From the NCBI RefSeq assembly GCF_001418655.1, contig NZ_LIQZ01000003.1:1-64000 (forward strand): a stretch of 64,000 nucleotides of DNA, given 5' to 3'. The translations under genes and the position numbers were made by a program. Below the pieces are notes generated by a model. It ran no database searches, was not told where the DNA came from, and worked only from the letters and a program-made list of their open reading frames with translations. The DNA is from Streptomyces phaeochromogenes (GTDB lineage: Bacteria; Actinomycetota; Actinomycetes; Streptomycetales; Streptomycetaceae). Below, one piece after another: positions 47,458-56,692 of the stretch (position 1 is the stretch's first letter; the number at the start of each line of letters is the position of its first letter).

Positions 47458-47961
47458 TCAGCCGCAATACGTGTTGCTCAACAGCGTGTTGATCCGCTTG
47501 CCGTCGGCCGTGGTCACCTTGTGGTTCCCGGTGCTGAAGCGGCGGGCGGCGACCTGGTCGGGATTGGCGACGTTCCGTTGGAGGTCGGCGTACTGGGCAT
47601 CGGCCTTGTCGATGTCCTCGGGTGCGCCCAGTGCGGGGTCGATGTACCGCAGGTTGCCCTGGAGCGCGACGACTCGCGCCGCGCGAAACGCCTCGTCGAC
47701 CTGGGCACTCGCGTCCGTAGCGGCGTCCGCCGGAAGAGTGTCGCCGGTGGGGCGGGGCACGGCGCTCGGACTCTCGTCGGGCGTGGCGTCCGGATCCGGC
47801 GATTGCGCGGCTGCCGTCGCCGACGTCCGGGGCGTGCTCGATCGGTCTTGGGCGGTCTTGTCCGCGCCGTCGCTCCCGCACCCTGCCAGCAGCAGTGCCA
47901 CACCAGGAGTGAGGAGTGCGACGAGAACGGCTGGGCGTCGAGTGGAAAGCATCTGGCGCAT
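47458..47961 (-). CDS. lipoprotein of unknown function
   Basis: 167 residues from ATG 47961 (ATG 47952 possible). Signal MLSTRRPAVLVALLTPGVAL then LLAGC lipobox (Cys30). A Ser/Thr/Ala/Pro-rich tether (about 35-75) leads to a small domain (DEAFRAARVVALQGNLRYIDPALGAPEDIDKADAQYADLQRNVANPDQVAARRFS) ending in TYCG. No family recognised. Between it and the response regulator, 47213-47457 shows no supported gene. Confidence 0.72.
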   Translation of the reverse strand: MRQMLSTRRPAVLVALLTPGVALLLAGCGSDGADKTAQDRSSTPRTSATAAAQSPDPDATPDESPSAVPRPTGDTLPADAATDASAQVDEAFRAARVVALQGNLRYIDPALGAPEDIDKADAQYADLQRNVANPDQVAARRFSTGNHKVTTADGKRINTLLSNTYCG

Positions 47962-48277
47962 GGGCTCCGCTCCGCGGTCAGGACCGATGGCTGTTCTGGG
48001 CGAGCTCATGGTGACGTACGGCGCCCGGGACCACTCCCGGGCGCGCGCACTCGCACCGATGGCTGACCGGACCGCCGGGCGGCACGTCGGTCGCCCTGCC
48101 GACTACGCCCACCCAACTCGGCTTCTCGCAGGACCAGTTGGGTCACATGGCGTGACTCGTGGACGGTCCGGCGGGCATCATCTGTGGGTGCACCGGCGGT
48201 GCGGACACCGACGAGGTGTACGCACTCGACCGCGGCACCGCGCCAGGTCTGCACGCACCCGCCAATGGAGGGTCCTC

Positions 48278-48664
48278 ATGATCGACTCCGAGCTGAAGCG
48301 AGCCCTGCACCCCCATCTGCGCAAGGAGACACTGAAGGTGGCCCTGTCCGGGTACCTCGGTGCCGGTTTCCGGCGTGCCGTCCTCGGGGTGACCGACCGT
48401 CGAGTGCTTCTGGTCAGGAGTGCCTATTGGTCGATCAGCGACAAGGGGCTCCTCTGGGCGGATCCGCTCGACGAGGTGGCACTGGGCGGCAGACCCAATG
48501 AGCTGCACATGCACGGCGCCTACACCGGCAACACGTACGTGCGCATACGCCGCGCGGACGGCAGCACCTTCCGCCTCAACCCCCGTACGAGCTTCATCGG
48601 CGGGAGTGACGACACCCGGCGCAGCGTGGAGACTCTGTACTCAGCGGTCAAGGGCCGCTTCTGA
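48278..48664 (+). CDS. PH-like domain protein, hypothetical
   Basis: 128 residues, ATG with GGAGGG upstream. LKVALSGYLGAGFRRAVLGVTDRRVLLVRSAYWSISDKGLLWADPLDEVAL followed by NTYVRIRRADGSTFRLN resembles bacterial PH-like (YokE/DUF-type) folds in which a beta-strand series ends in TDRRVLLV. Cytosolic, no membrane segment. Role unknown. Confidence 0.7.
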   Translation: MIDSELKRALHPHLRKETLKVALSGYLGAGFRRAVLGVTDRRVLLVRSAYWSISDKGLLWADPLDEVALGGRPNELHMHGAYTGNTYVRIRRADGSTFRLNPRTSFIGGSDDTRRSVETLYSAVKGRF

Positions 48665-48676
48665 TCCCGTCCGTGC

Positions 48677-49102
48677 TCAGAAGACCAACTCGCCGATGCC
48701 CAGCAGGTTTCCCTCGCTGTCACGGAACCAGGCGCCGCGTTCGCCCCGTGCGCCCTTGCTCGGGTAGTTCCCGTCGATCTCGGCGATGCCGTTCCTGGTG
48801 CGGAATCCAGGAGCGTCGACCTCCTCGAACACCACGCCACGCCGCTTGAGTTCCGATACGACCGTCTCGATGTCGTCGACCTCCAACGCCATCTGGGTAA
48901 AGGTCCCGGGCGAGGCTCCCGTCGACTGGAACACGACGAAGTCCACGCCTGCGCACCGGTACAACAGCCCACCGGGACGCTCGTCGACGGGCTCCAGACC
49001 GAGTTGCTCGGAATAGAAACGCCGTGCCCGGTCCAGGTCCTGGGCGGGAAGCCTCGTCGCCACACGTGCCCCGGCCAGAATGTTTCTGTCGTCTGCGTTC
49101 AT
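48677..49102 (-). CDS. VOC-superfamily (glyoxalase-like) protein
   Basis: 141 residues from ATG 49102 with TGGAGA upstream. Two beta-alpha-beta-beta-beta units: VATRLPAQDLDRARRFYSEQLGLEP...LYRCAGVDFVVFQSTG and FTQMALEVDDIETVVSELKRRGVVFEE...GAWFRDSEGNLLGIGELVF. Glyoxalase/bleomycin-resistance/dioxygenase fold; the metal ligands are only partly evident, so enzymatic activity is uncertain. Convergent with the 48278 gene. Confidence 0.82.
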   Translation of the reverse strand: MNADDRNILAGARVATRLPAQDLDRARRFYSEQLGLEPVDERPGGLLYRCAGVDFVVFQSTGASPGTFTQMALEVDDIETVVSELKRRGVVFEEVDAPGFRTRNGIAEIDGNYPSKGARGERGAWFRDSEGNLLGIGELVF

Positions 49103-49241
49103 GTCTCCACTGTGCCGTGGGCGGTGGCCGGACGGGCGGAGGCGACAGCGGCGAGCCATGGCGGACGCCATGTTGAACGGACGCCACGTTGAGCGGACGC
49201 CAAGTTGAATCGAGCCCGTTGCTGGCGAAAGCAGGTCTGCG

Positions 49242-50057
49242 TCAGGGGCGTACCACGCCTGCCGTACTCGCCATGTCGACCAGGTCGGCGAGCGCGTTCG
49301 CGAGGGCGTCGAGGCCGGAGCCCGCCGGGCCGCCCGGCTCGGACATGTAGACGTCCCGCCGGATCTCGATCATCAGGGCGCTGACCCGCGGGTCGTTCCC
49401 GTAGTACTTCAGCGGGACGTACGTCCCCTCGAAGGGGGTGTTGACGCCCGTGCCGCCGAAGCCCGCGAACGCCTTCTCGGCGTGGGCCAGCAGATCGGCC
49501 GGGGTGTGGAAGGTGTCCCGTCCCAGGCAGATGGGCGGCCGGGGGCCGTCACCGTGCAGTTCGTAGGGCAGGCGCTCGGTCGGGTAGGAGTGGACGTCGA
49601 TGATCACGGCCCGTCCGACTGCTGCCAGCCGCTGTGTCACTGCGTCCGTGACAGCGGTCGCGTACGGGTGGAAGTAGCGTTCGACGAGCTGCTGACCGTC
49701 ATGGTCGGCCGGGCGGAGCTCCTCCCGGTGCGTTGTCCGGGTGTAGACCGCGCCCATCCCGACGGCCAGCATCTCCTCACGCTCGTCCGGGAACCGTTCG
49801 GGGTCGACGACCAGCCGGGACAACTGGTTGACGAACTGCCAGGGCCCTGTGGCGCAGCGTTCGGCTGCCGTCGACGCGATCCGGGCGGTGTGCGAGTCGG
49901 TGATGTGGTCCAACTCCCGTTCCAAGGCGGCATCTTCGAGCACGATGCCGCTTCGCACATCCGGCGGGATCACCCGCGAGGAGTGCGGAACGTGCAGGAT
50001 CACTGGGGAGTCCGGCGCGCCGGCCACGAGCCGGTAGGAAGCCGACACGTCTTTCAT
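49242..50057 (-). CDS. N-formylglutamate amidohydrolase family protein
   Basis: 271 residues, ATG 50057. SPVILHVPHSSRVIP, RELDHITDSHTARIAS, LSRLVVDPERFPDE, VIIDVHSYP (metal-binding His/Asp) and LMIEIRRDVYM are the conserved blocks of N-formylglutamate amidohydrolases, zinc enzymes that release formate and glutamate at the end of histidine degradation; some members act on other N-acyl groups. No hut genes are nearby, so its role here is open. Confidence 0.83.
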   Translation of the reverse strand: MKDVSASYRLVAGAPDSPVILHVPHSSRVIPPDVRSGIVLEDAALERELDHITDSHTARIASTAAERCATGPWQFVNQLSRLVVDPERFPDEREEMLAVGMGAVYTRTTHREELRPADHDGQQLVERYFHPYATAVTDAVTQRLAAVGRAVIIDVHSYPTERLPYELHGDGPRPPICLGRDTFHTPADLLAHAEKAFAGFGGTGVNTPFEGTYVPLKYYGNDPRVSALMIEIRRDVYMSEPGGPAGSGLDALANALADLVDMASTAGVVRP

Positions 50058-50234
50058 TCAGGAGTCCTCCAGGAGTCCTCGATGTGGGCGCGTGGGGGTT
50101 GGCGGTGGGAGCGGGTGTGGGTCGTGCGTCAGGGCATGTGCACCCTTCCTACTACACCAACCGGCCGAGCCGGAGGGGTGCGCGGGCCGCGCGGCGAACC
50201 GGCGGGAGCGGCCACCCCTCCAGCAGGGTCCGGG

Positions 50235-50873
50235 TTACAGGCCGTCGCGGACCATGGCGGCGACGATCTGGACATGGCGGTTGGCCGCCGTGCTGGAGAA
50301 CTCGTTCTCGTAGTTCAGGCCGTAGGGCCAGAAGTGGCCGCCGCCGGTGGACAGCGTGGCGCCCGAACCGTCGAACTGCTTGACGAGCGCCGTGGCCTGC
50401 GCTCCACGCCAGGTACCGCTGCCTCCGAGGGAGGACCAGCCGGAGCTCGTGCCCACGCCGATGGTGTGGGCGATCTCGTGCAGGGCGGTCCGCTCGGTCA
50501 TGTAACCGCGGTTGCCGAAGCGGATGGTGCCGTTGATGTTGCCGTCGGCCGTGGGTACGCCCGGGTCGTACCGGACAGTGATGCTCTTGCCGAGGTCGCT
50601 CACGTTGTTGTAGCGGGTCACGGCGGCGTTCATGGCCGTCGTGATGAGGTTGTACGCCGTCTGCTGGTCCTGGGTGGGGTTGGCGGCCCGTTCGAGGGTC
50701 CAGGTGATGGTGGCCGCCGCCACCTGTTCCTTGGGGGCCGGGGCGACCTGAGGTGCCGCATGCGCGACGCCGGGCCCGACCAATAGGGCTCCCGCCAGCG
50801 CGGCTATGGCCACCTTCCCTCGCCAGGGCATGGTCGCTCGCTCAGTGGGCTCCGGGGTCTGTCGTGGGGTCAT
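50235..50873 (-). CDS. secreted HExxH metalloprotease-like protein
   Basis: 212 residues from ATG 50873 (AGGAG upstream). Sec signal WRGKVAIAALAGALLVGPGV with AHA-A cleavage near residue 39. The zinc motif HEIAHTIGVG (about 130-139) gives two His ligands and a catalytic Glu; a third ligand is not certain. Context: RYNNVSDLGKSITVRYDPGVPTADGNINGTIRFG before it and GGGHFWPYGLNYENEF after. Resembles small secreted putative peptidases of streptomycetes. Confidence 0.75.
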   Translation of the reverse strand: MTPRQTPEPTERATMPWRGKVAIAALAGALLVGPGVAHAAPQVAPAPKEQVAAATITWTLERAANPTQDQQTAYNLITTAMNAAVTRYNNVSDLGKSITVRYDPGVPTADGNINGTIRFGNRGYMTERTALHEIAHTIGVGTSSGWSSLGGSGTWRGAQATALVKQFDGSGATLSTGGGHFWPYGLNYENEFSSTAANRHVQIVAAMVRDGL

Positions 50874-51079
50874 GGAGAAGTACTCCTGTGTGTGGGGGGG
50901 GAGTTGGAGGTTGAGCTGTCGGGTGCGGAGATGACGGCTTGAACAGTCCAACCCTTGGCCGACATTTCAAGCATTGTTCGAGATGCCGATCAGACGTGCT
51001 GCTGTCGGAACCTCCGCCAGTATCCAGTCGGTGACTGCGACGTCAAGTGACCCAGCCCATCCGCCACTTCTCCGGTTTG

Positions 51080-51200
51080 CTACGCTCCCGTCGCTGCCTG
51101 TGGGGGAAGTCCGGTGAGAGTCCGGCGCTGACCCGCAACGGTGTGCGTGGCGAACCCGTGGTTCGTCGCGTGAGCCCGATCGCCCGTAGGTGGTGCGACC
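51080..51200 (+). promoter_or_regulatory. cobalamin riboswitch
   Basis: The core GGGGGAAGTCCGGTGAGAG then TCCGGCGCTGACCCGCAACG (51102-51140) matches the conserved GGGAA...CCGGTG...TCCGG...GCTGAC-CGCAACGGT segment of B12 aptamers; a degenerate B12-box-like GAGCCCGATCGCCCG follows at 51172-51186. It precedes the BtuC-like gene by about 110 bases and should lower expression of the importer when cobalamin is plentiful. Boundaries are approximate. Confidence 0.85.
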
Positions 51201-51310
51201 CGTTGACTGCTCGCCGTGGACTGCGAGAGGGGACCGCACGGCCGGCGTGTCGTACGGGCTGCCTCTTTTCTTGACGTTCAGGCGGCCTCACATGAAGGAC
51301 CGCCCCGACC

Positions 51311-52390
51311 GTGCGCCGAAGCCCGATCCCGAGCTTGAGCTTGAGCCGGAACCCGAGCCGAATATCCGTCGTGCCGTGGGTCGTTGGGCTGGGGCTGCTG
51401 CTCCTCGTGTCCATCGTGTGCGGGGTGGCTCTCGGGGCCGCGGGGGTCGGCTGGGCGGACGTGCAGCGGTTTCTGTGGGCCGGGTTCACCGGCGGGACGG
51501 TGCATGCCGGGGATGTCGCCGCGTACACCATCGTCTGGGAGATCCGTCTGCCGCGTGTCGTGCTCGGCGCCGTCGTCGGAGCGGGGCTCGCGGCCGTCGG
51601 TGTGGCGGTGCAGGCCATGGTGCGCAACGCGCTCGCCGACCCGTTCGTGCTGGGTATCTCCTCGGGCGCGGCCGTGGGCGCCAACGCCGTGATTCTGCTC
51701 GGCGCGTTCGCGGGGCTGGGGGTCTGGGCGCTGTCGTTGTCGGCGTTCGTCTCGGCTCTCGCGGCGATGGTGCTGGTGTACTCCGTGGCCCGGTCGGCGC
51801 ACGGGCTGACACCGCTGCGGCTGATCCTGACGGGGACGGCTCTCGCGTACGGCTTCGAGGCCGTCACCACTGTGATGGTGTTCGGTGCGGCCCGGGGCGA
51901 GGCGGCCCGGTCGGCGATGATGTGGCTGCTGGGGAGCCTGGGCGGCGCGACGTGGGCGCAGGTGCCGCTCGCTGCCGTGACCGTGGCGGCCGGTTGGGCG
52001 TGGCTGCGTTGGCGCGCCGAGGCGCTCAACGCGCTGGCCATGGGTGACGAGACCTCGGCCGCGCTCGGCGTCCAACCGGGGCGGCTGCGCCGGGAGTTGT
52101 TCCTTGTCAGCGCGGCCGTGACCGGGACCGTGGTCGCGGTCAGCGGGGCCATCGGGTTCGTCGGACTGATGGTGCCGCATGTCGTGCGGATGCTGGTCGG
52201 TGCCGATCACCGGCGGGTGCTGGCCGTGGCCCCGCTCGTCGGCGCCGTCCTGCTCGTGTGGGCGGATCTGCTGTCCCGGCTGCTGCTGGCACCCGCCGAA
52301 CTGCCCGTCGGAGTGATCACCGCGGTGGTCGGTGTGCCCGCCTTTCTGCTGCTCATGCGACGCGGTGGCTATGCCTTCGGAGGTCGTTGA
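51311..52390 (+). CDS. FecCD-family permease, probable cobalamin importer BtuC
   Basis: 359 residues, GTG 51311 with AAGGA about 11 bases upstream. About ten hydrophobic segments; family motifs RLPRVVLGAVVGAGLAAVGVAVQAMVRNALADPFVLGISSGAAVGA and GAIGFVGLMVPHVVRMLVG, plus LARALLAPAELPVG-like end (LSRLLLAPAELPVGVITAVVG). The fold also serves iron-siderophores, but the riboswitch upstream makes cobalamin or a cobalamin precursor the likely cargo. Confidence 0.85.
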   Translation: MRRSPIPSLSLSRNPSRISVVPWVVGLGLLLLVSIVCGVALGAAGVGWADVQRFLWAGFTGGTVHAGDVAAYTIVWEIRLPRVVLGAVVGAGLAAVGVAVQAMVRNALADPFVLGISSGAAVGANAVILLGAFAGLGVWALSLSAFVSALAAMVLVYSVARSAHGLTPLRLILTGTALAYGFEAVTTVMVFGAARGEAARSAMMWLLGSLGGATWAQVPLAAVTVAAGWAWLRWRAEALNALAMGDETSAALGVQPGRLRRELFLVSAAVTGTVVAVSGAIGFVGLMVPHVVRMLVGADHRRVLAVAPLVGAVLLVWADLLSRLLLAPAELPVGVITAVVGVPAFLLLMRRGGYAFGGR

Positions 52391-52426
52391 TGGCCACCGG
52401 CGGCGGTATGGGGAGGGTGAGTGGCC

Positions 52427-53197
52427 ATGCGGCTTGACCTGGAGGGCGTATCGGTCGAGGCCGCCGGGGTCCGACTGGTCGACGACATCCGACTCGCCGT
52501 GGACAGCGGGGCGTTCGTCGGTCTCGTCGGCCCGAACGGCAGCGGCAAGTCCACACTCCTGCGCTGCGTGTACCGGGCGCTGAGTCCGGCGGCTGGAACC
52601 ATACGGCTCGACGGGGACGACGTACACGCCATGTCGCCCCGGGCCGCCGCCCGGGTGCTGGCCGCGCTGCCGCAGGAGTCGTCGGCCGAATTCGACTTCA
52701 CCGTCGCCGAGGTCGTCGACATGGGCCGGTTGCCGCACCGGGACCGTACCGCCGCCGGGGACCGCTCCGTGTGCACGGATGCCATGGCCCGCACGGGTGT
52801 CACGCACCTCGCCGAGCGCGGGTTCCTCGCACTTTCCGGCGGTGAGAAACAGCGTGTCCTCATCGCCCGCGCACTCGCCCAGCAGCCCAAGGTGCTCGTC
52901 CTCGACGAACCCACCAACCACCTCGACATCGCCCACCAGCTGGACGTGCTCTCGCTGGTCCGGGAGAGCGGCCCGACCGTGCTGGCCGCCCTCCACGACC
53001 TCAACCTGGCCGCCGCGCACTGCGATCGCCTGTACGTCATCGACGGCGGCCGGATCGTCGCATCGGGACCGCCGCACGACGTGCTCCAACCGGACCTGCT
53101 AGCCGGGGTGTTCGGGGTCCGCGCGCATCCCGTACGGCATCCGGAGACCGGCGCCGTCCAACTCCTCTTCGACCGGCTCCCGCTCACCACCCCGTAA
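52427..53197 (+). CDS. ABC transporter ATPase, probable cobalamin importer BtuD
   Basis: 256 residues from ATG 52427 (GGGAGG upstream; GTG 52421 possible). Walker A GPNGSGKST (35-43), Q-loop LPQESSAEFDFTVAEVV, signature LSGGEKQR, Walker B VLVLDEPTNHLD, switch His in LHDLNLAA. FepC/BtuD-type ATPase, 36 bases after the permease. Confidence 0.87.
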   Translation: MRLDLEGVSVEAAGVRLVDDIRLAVDSGAFVGLVGPNGSGKSTLLRCVYRALSPAAGTIRLDGDDVHAMSPRAAARVLAALPQESSAEFDFTVAEVVDMGRLPHRDRTAAGDRSVCTDAMARTGVTHLAERGFLALSGGEKQRVLIARALAQQPKVLVLDEPTNHLDIAHQLDVLSLVRESGPTVLAALHDLNLAAAHCDRLYVIDGGRIVASGPPHDVLQPDLLAGVFGVRAHPVRHPETGAVQLLFDRLPLTTP

Positions 53198-53205
53198 GGA
53201 TCCCC

Positions 53206-54204
53206 ATGCGCAAGTTCCTCACCGCTGCCCTCTGCCTCGCCACGACCGTCACAACTGCCGGTTGCGGCGCCAGTGTCGAGTCGTCCGACGACGCGAAGTC
53301 CTCGTCGGTCAGCCTGACCAACTGCGGCCGGAAGGTGACGTACGACAAGGTCCCGAAGCGGGTGGTCACGAACGACGTCGGTATCACGGAGCTGATGTTC
53401 GCGCTCGGCCTTGAGGACCGCATGGCCGGGTTCGCCATGCCCGACGACAAGGGCGATGTCAGCGGCGTGCCCTGGAAGGACGGCTACGACAAGGTGAAGT
53501 GGCTGTCGAAGGACCAACTCACCAAGGAGAACGTCCTCGACGCCCGCGCCGACCTCGTCTTCGCCGGCTGGAACTACGGCTTCCGCGACGACAGCGGCTT
53601 CACCCCCGAGGCGCTGAAGAAGCTCGGCATTCCCTCGTACATCCTCACCGAGTCCTGCCGCAACGGCCGCACCAAGACCTCGCGCGGCCTCATGCCGCCA
53701 CTGGACGCCCTGTACACCGACCTCACCAACCTCGGAAAGCTGTTCGGCGTCGAGAAGCGGGCGGCCACGCTGATCGCCGACTTCAAGAAGCAGATCGCCG
53801 ACGTACGGGCGAAGGCACCCAAGGGCGCCGAGCGGCCCAAGGTCTTCCTCTACGACAGCGGCCAGGACCAGCCCTTCACGTCCGGCCGTTACGCCGCCCC
53901 CGAGCAGATCATCAGCGAGGCCGGCGGGGTCAACGTCATGCACGATGTCGCCGACTCCTGGACCACCACCGGCTGGGAGAGCGTCGTGGAGCGCGACCCG
54001 GATGTCATCGTGATCTGCGACTACGGGGACGTGAGCGCCGAGCAGAAGAAGAAGTTCCTGCTCTCCTACGCCCCGCTGCGCAACGTCTCCGCCGTCAAGC
54101 ACCGGCGGATCTTCGTCCTCGACTATGTCGACCTCGTCGAGAGCCCGCGCAACCCGGCGGCCATCGCCCGCCTCGGTGCGTACCTGCGGTCGACAGTCGA
54201 GTGA
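53206..54204 (+). CDS. substrate-binding lipoprotein, probable BtuF-like
   Basis: 332 residues, ATG 53206 with AAGGA upstream. Lipobox TTAGC (Cys20). Class III binding protein: KRVVTNDVGITELMFALGLEDRMAGF, LVFAGWNYGFRD, KVFLYDSGQDQPFTSGRYAAPEQIISEAGGVNVM, DPDVIVICDYGD. Completes the BtuC-D-F-type importer under riboswitch control. Confidence 0.86.
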   Translation: MRKFLTAALCLATTVTTAGCGASVESSDDAKSSSVSLTNCGRKVTYDKVPKRVVTNDVGITELMFALGLEDRMAGFAMPDDKGDVSGVPWKDGYDKVKWLSKDQLTKENVLDARADLVFAGWNYGFRDDSGFTPEALKKLGIPSYILTESCRNGRTKTSRGLMPPLDALYTDLTNLGKLFGVEKRAATLIADFKKQIADVRAKAPKGAERPKVFLYDSGQDQPFTSGRYAAPEQIISEAGGVNVMHDVADSWTTTGWESVVERDPDVIVICDYGDVSAEQKKKFLLSYAPLRNVSAVKHRRIFVLDYVDLVESPRNPAAIARLGAYLRSTVE

Positions 54205-54234
54205 CCTTGCCCTAACCCTGGCCGTGCCCCCGAC

Positions 54235-54258
54235 CCTGGCCCTGGCCCTGGCCCTGGC
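54235..54258. repeat. hexanucleotide repeat CCTGGC x4
   Basis: Four perfect units between the binding-protein stop and the PadR promoter. No function visible. Confidence 0.85.
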
Positions 54259-54268
54259 CCTCAAGAAG

Positions 54269-54289
54269 GTCCGTCGGACGGAATACTCT
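54269..54289 (+). promoter_or_regulatory. padR promoter with palindrome
   Basis: GTCCG-T-CGGAC (54269-54279) lies just before a -10-like TACTCT (54284-54289), itself six bases before the padR ATG. Probable autoregulatory operator on a leaderless promoter. Confidence 0.5.
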
Positions 54290-54295
54290 GCTGGT

Positions 54296-54634
54296 ATGAG
54301 TGAACGAGGAATGCAGGAGCTGGCCCTGCTGCTGCTGACGGCGCTGGCGGATGCGCCTCGGCACGGATATGCCGTCGCCCAGGAGGTCAAAACCATCACC
54401 GACGGTCGCGTGGTGCCACGTACCGGGGCGCTCTACGGGGCGCTGGACCGGCTGTTGGCGGAGGGTTTGATCAAGGTGGAGCGTGAGGAGGTGGTGGGCG
54501 GCCGGGCGCGCCGGATCTTCGCTCTCGCTCCCGCCGGACGGGAGCGACTGGCGGCCGAGGCGGAGCGGCTGGCCGCCACCGCCCGGGAGGTCAGGCGGCG
54601 TCTGGACACCGGCGGGGCGGCGGCGCTGACGTGA
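54296..54634 (+). CDS. PadR-family transcriptional regulator
   Basis: 112 residues. PadR winged helix: ELALLLLTALADAPRHGYAVAQEVKTITDGRVVPRTGALYGALDRLLAEGLIKVEREEVVGGRARRIFALAPAGRERLAAE. Short s-PadR form with a single C-terminal dimerisation helix. Its stop overlaps the membrane protein start (GTGA), the standard PadR/permease pairing. Confidence 0.88.
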   Translation: MSERGMQELALLLLTALADAPRHGYAVAQEVKTITDGRVVPRTGALYGALDRLLAEGLIKVEREEVVGGRARRIFALAPAGRERLAAEAERLAATAREVRRRLDTGGAAALT

Positions 54635-55509
54635 CCGATCCCCTGCTCCGCCTGTATCCGGCCGCGTACCGGGCCGCCTACGGGCAGGAAATCGTCGATG
54701 TGCACCGGGAGATGACGGCGGACATGCCGCGCACGGCCCGGCTGCGTGCGGACGCCGACCTCGCCGCGCACGCCGTACGGGTTCGGCTGGGCCTCGACTC
54801 GGCGTCGCGCGCGGGACGCTTCTTCGCCCTGGCTGCCCCGTTCGCTCTGGCGGCCGGCGCGGTGGACAGCGGGCTGCACCTGACGCGCTGGTACGCGGGG
54901 CTCGTTCGGTCGCCCGCCCCGGTGTGGGTCCAGCTCTCCACGATGGATGGCGCCCGGGCCGCGTGCTTGCTGCTCTCACTGCTGGTGTGCATCGGCGCGG
55001 TCATCGCCTTGACCGGGCGATGGCTGCCAGGTGCGGGGGTGGCCGTGTGCGGGTTGCTGGGGACGGCCGTGCAGTGGGTCGCCGCCACGCCTTCGCCCGG
55101 CGAGGGGGCGGTCGCTCCGGTCACCGCGGCCCTGCTGACCGCCGCCGTGGTGCTCGGCTGCCCTCCTGATCGACGTGGTGACAGGCAACTGTCCGCGGCA
55201 GCCGGAGTGATGGCCGCCGCGGCGTGGTTTCCCGTCGTGGTCGTGGACACCGGGGCCTTCGGCGTGACCACGGACTACGGCGCCTGGCCGATGCTGGTGC
55301 TCGCCCTCACGGGGGCCTTCCTCGCCGTGCGCGCCCGCTCCTCCGGTCTGCGCGAGCTCGGGGCCATGGCGATGGCCTCTTCTCCTCTGGTCGCCCACGC
55401 GTACACGGACGCCTGGCTCGAACTCCGGCCTGTATTGGGACTGTTCCTCCTGCTCCCGGTCGCGGCGGCGTTCACGGCGTGCTTCCAGGCGGTTCGCCGC
55501 CGGCGCTGA
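54631..55509 (+). CDS. integral membrane protein with permease-prefix N-terminus
   Basis: 292 residues, GTG overlapping padR. The N-terminal 60 residues (LLRLYPAAYRAAYGQEIVDVHREM) are the cytoplasmic prefix typical of proteins controlled by PadR; about seven hydrophobic segments follow (FALAAPFALAAGAV, ACLLLSLLVCIGAVIAL, VTAALLTAAVVLG, LVLALTGAFLAV, LGLFLLLPVAAAFTAC). Function unknown; membrane stress is a guess from similar pairs. Confidence 0.78.
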   Translation: MTDPLLRLYPAAYRAAYGQEIVDVHREMTADMPRTARLRADADLAAHAVRVRLGLDSASRAGRFFALAAPFALAAGAVDSGLHLTRWYAGLVRSPAPVWVQLSTMDGARAACLLLSLLVCIGAVIALTGRWLPGAGVAVCGLLGTAVQWVAATPSPGEGAVAPVTAALLTAAVVLGCPPDRRGDRQLSAAAGVMAAAAWFPVVVVDTGAFGVTTDYGAWPMLVLALTGAFLAVRARSSGLRELGAMAMASSPLVAHAYTDAWLELRPVLGLFLLLPVAAAFTACFQAVRRRR

Positions 55510-55574
55510 TACAGCCCCGTCTCTCCGGCCGTCGACCATCGGCGATTCGCCCATGCTTGCGATAGTCCGTTGAA

Positions 55575-56594
55575 GTGAATACTCTCCCCGGTGTTCTATT
55601 CGTGAGTTCCTTCGGGCCAGAGAAGACCATCCAATTGCCGTTCACCCTGTCCCATCCCGCCGCCGTGCTGCCACTGATGCGTCAGCCGTTCGTTCCGGCT
55701 GCTCTGGTCGCGGGCGCCGTGGCACCCGACGTCCCGTACTTCCTCGCGCGCCTCGGCGTATCGGAGACCAGCCCCCAGGACTGGTACGGGCCGCTCCTCA
55801 ACGCCACGGAGACCCACTCCTTCGATGCGGGCCTGCTGGTCGGCCTGCCCCTTGCCGTCGGCCTGGTCGCCGTGTACCGGATGCTGCGCGCACCGGTCAC
55901 CGCCCTGTTGCCGTCGGGCCTCGGCCTTCCGGAAGCCGAGCGGATGCCCGGCCTGCGCGCCAGGGCCGGGCACGTGATGTGGCTGCTGGTCTCCGCCCTG
56001 ATCGGCATCGCCTCCCACCTGGCGTGGGACTCCTTCACACACGGCGACGGCTTCCTGGTCACCCACGTGGAGGCGCTGCGAGCCTCGGCCCTGGGCGGTC
56101 TGACGGTCGCTCGGCTGTTGCAGTACGTGAGTACCGTCTTCGGCCTGGCGCTCGCCGGTCGGCATCTTTGGCGGCGTCGCGACCGACTGCGCAGCGAGGG
56201 CGGCACCGTGGCCCGCCTGGGTCCCGTCATGCGGTGGAGCGTGGTGGGTCTGCTGGTCCTGTCCCCCGTTTTGGGCGGCGCCGTACATGCCCGCGACGAC
56301 TTCGACGCCTACCGTCATGTGACTGAAGTGGACTACAGCCGCCCGACCACCATCGACTTGGGCGACGGCGCGAGCGAGACCACGTACCCCTCCAGGACGG
56401 TCCGGGCTCCCTGGGGCACCCTCGCCGAAGGTGTGCTGACAGGGGTTGCCACGAGAGCGGGCGCCGCCTTCGCGGGCGCTGTGCTGCTGTACGCCGCTGC
56501 CTGGCAGATCGGAGATGTCACCCGCCGCCGCCCGACGAGGAGGACCAGCTCCGCGCTCTCGGTCCGGTCCTCAACACCGCCGCCCTGCGGATGA
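55575..56594 (+). CDS. DUF4184 membrane protein
   Basis: 339 residues as called from GTG 55575, which lies 8 bases after a -10-like GATAGT; a TTG at 55635 would begin at the family start LPFTLSHPAAVLPLMR. Contains VAGAVAPDVPYFLARLG, THSFDAGLLVGLPLAVGLVAVYRMLR, LIGIASHLAWDSFTHGDGFLV and three to four further hydrophobic segments, the pattern of the widespread DUF4184 family of predicted metal-dependent membrane hydrolases (conserved His/Asp in SH, PDxP, TH and SHxxWD). Function unproven. Confidence 0.78.
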   Translation: MNTLPGVLFVSSFGPEKTIQLPFTLSHPAAVLPLMRQPFVPAALVAGAVAPDVPYFLARLGVSETSPQDWYGPLLNATETHSFDAGLLVGLPLAVGLVAVYRMLRAPVTALLPSGLGLPEAERMPGLRARAGHVMWLLVSALIGIASHLAWDSFTHGDGFLVTHVEALRASALGGLTVARLLQYVSTVFGLALAGRHLWRRRDRLRSEGGTVARLGPVMRWSVVGLLVLSPVLGGAVHARDDFDAYRHVTEVDYSRPTTIDLGDGASETTYPSRTVRAPWGTLAEGVLTGVATRAGAAFAGAVLLYAAAWQIGDVTRRRPTRRTSSALSVRSSTPPPCG

Positions 56595-56692
56595 CCCGCT
56601 CGCCACCCTCCGGATGACCCGCTGCCCGACCGCGGCCGTCGAGCGGGTGCGGGCGCTGTCTGCCGACCCGCAGGACGTGTTCCGGCGGAGTC

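Noticed and set aside
51311-54204. Siderophore-iron importer
   Set aside because: The upstream cobalamin aptamer is better evidence than the shared FecCD fold; no iron-box-like site seen.
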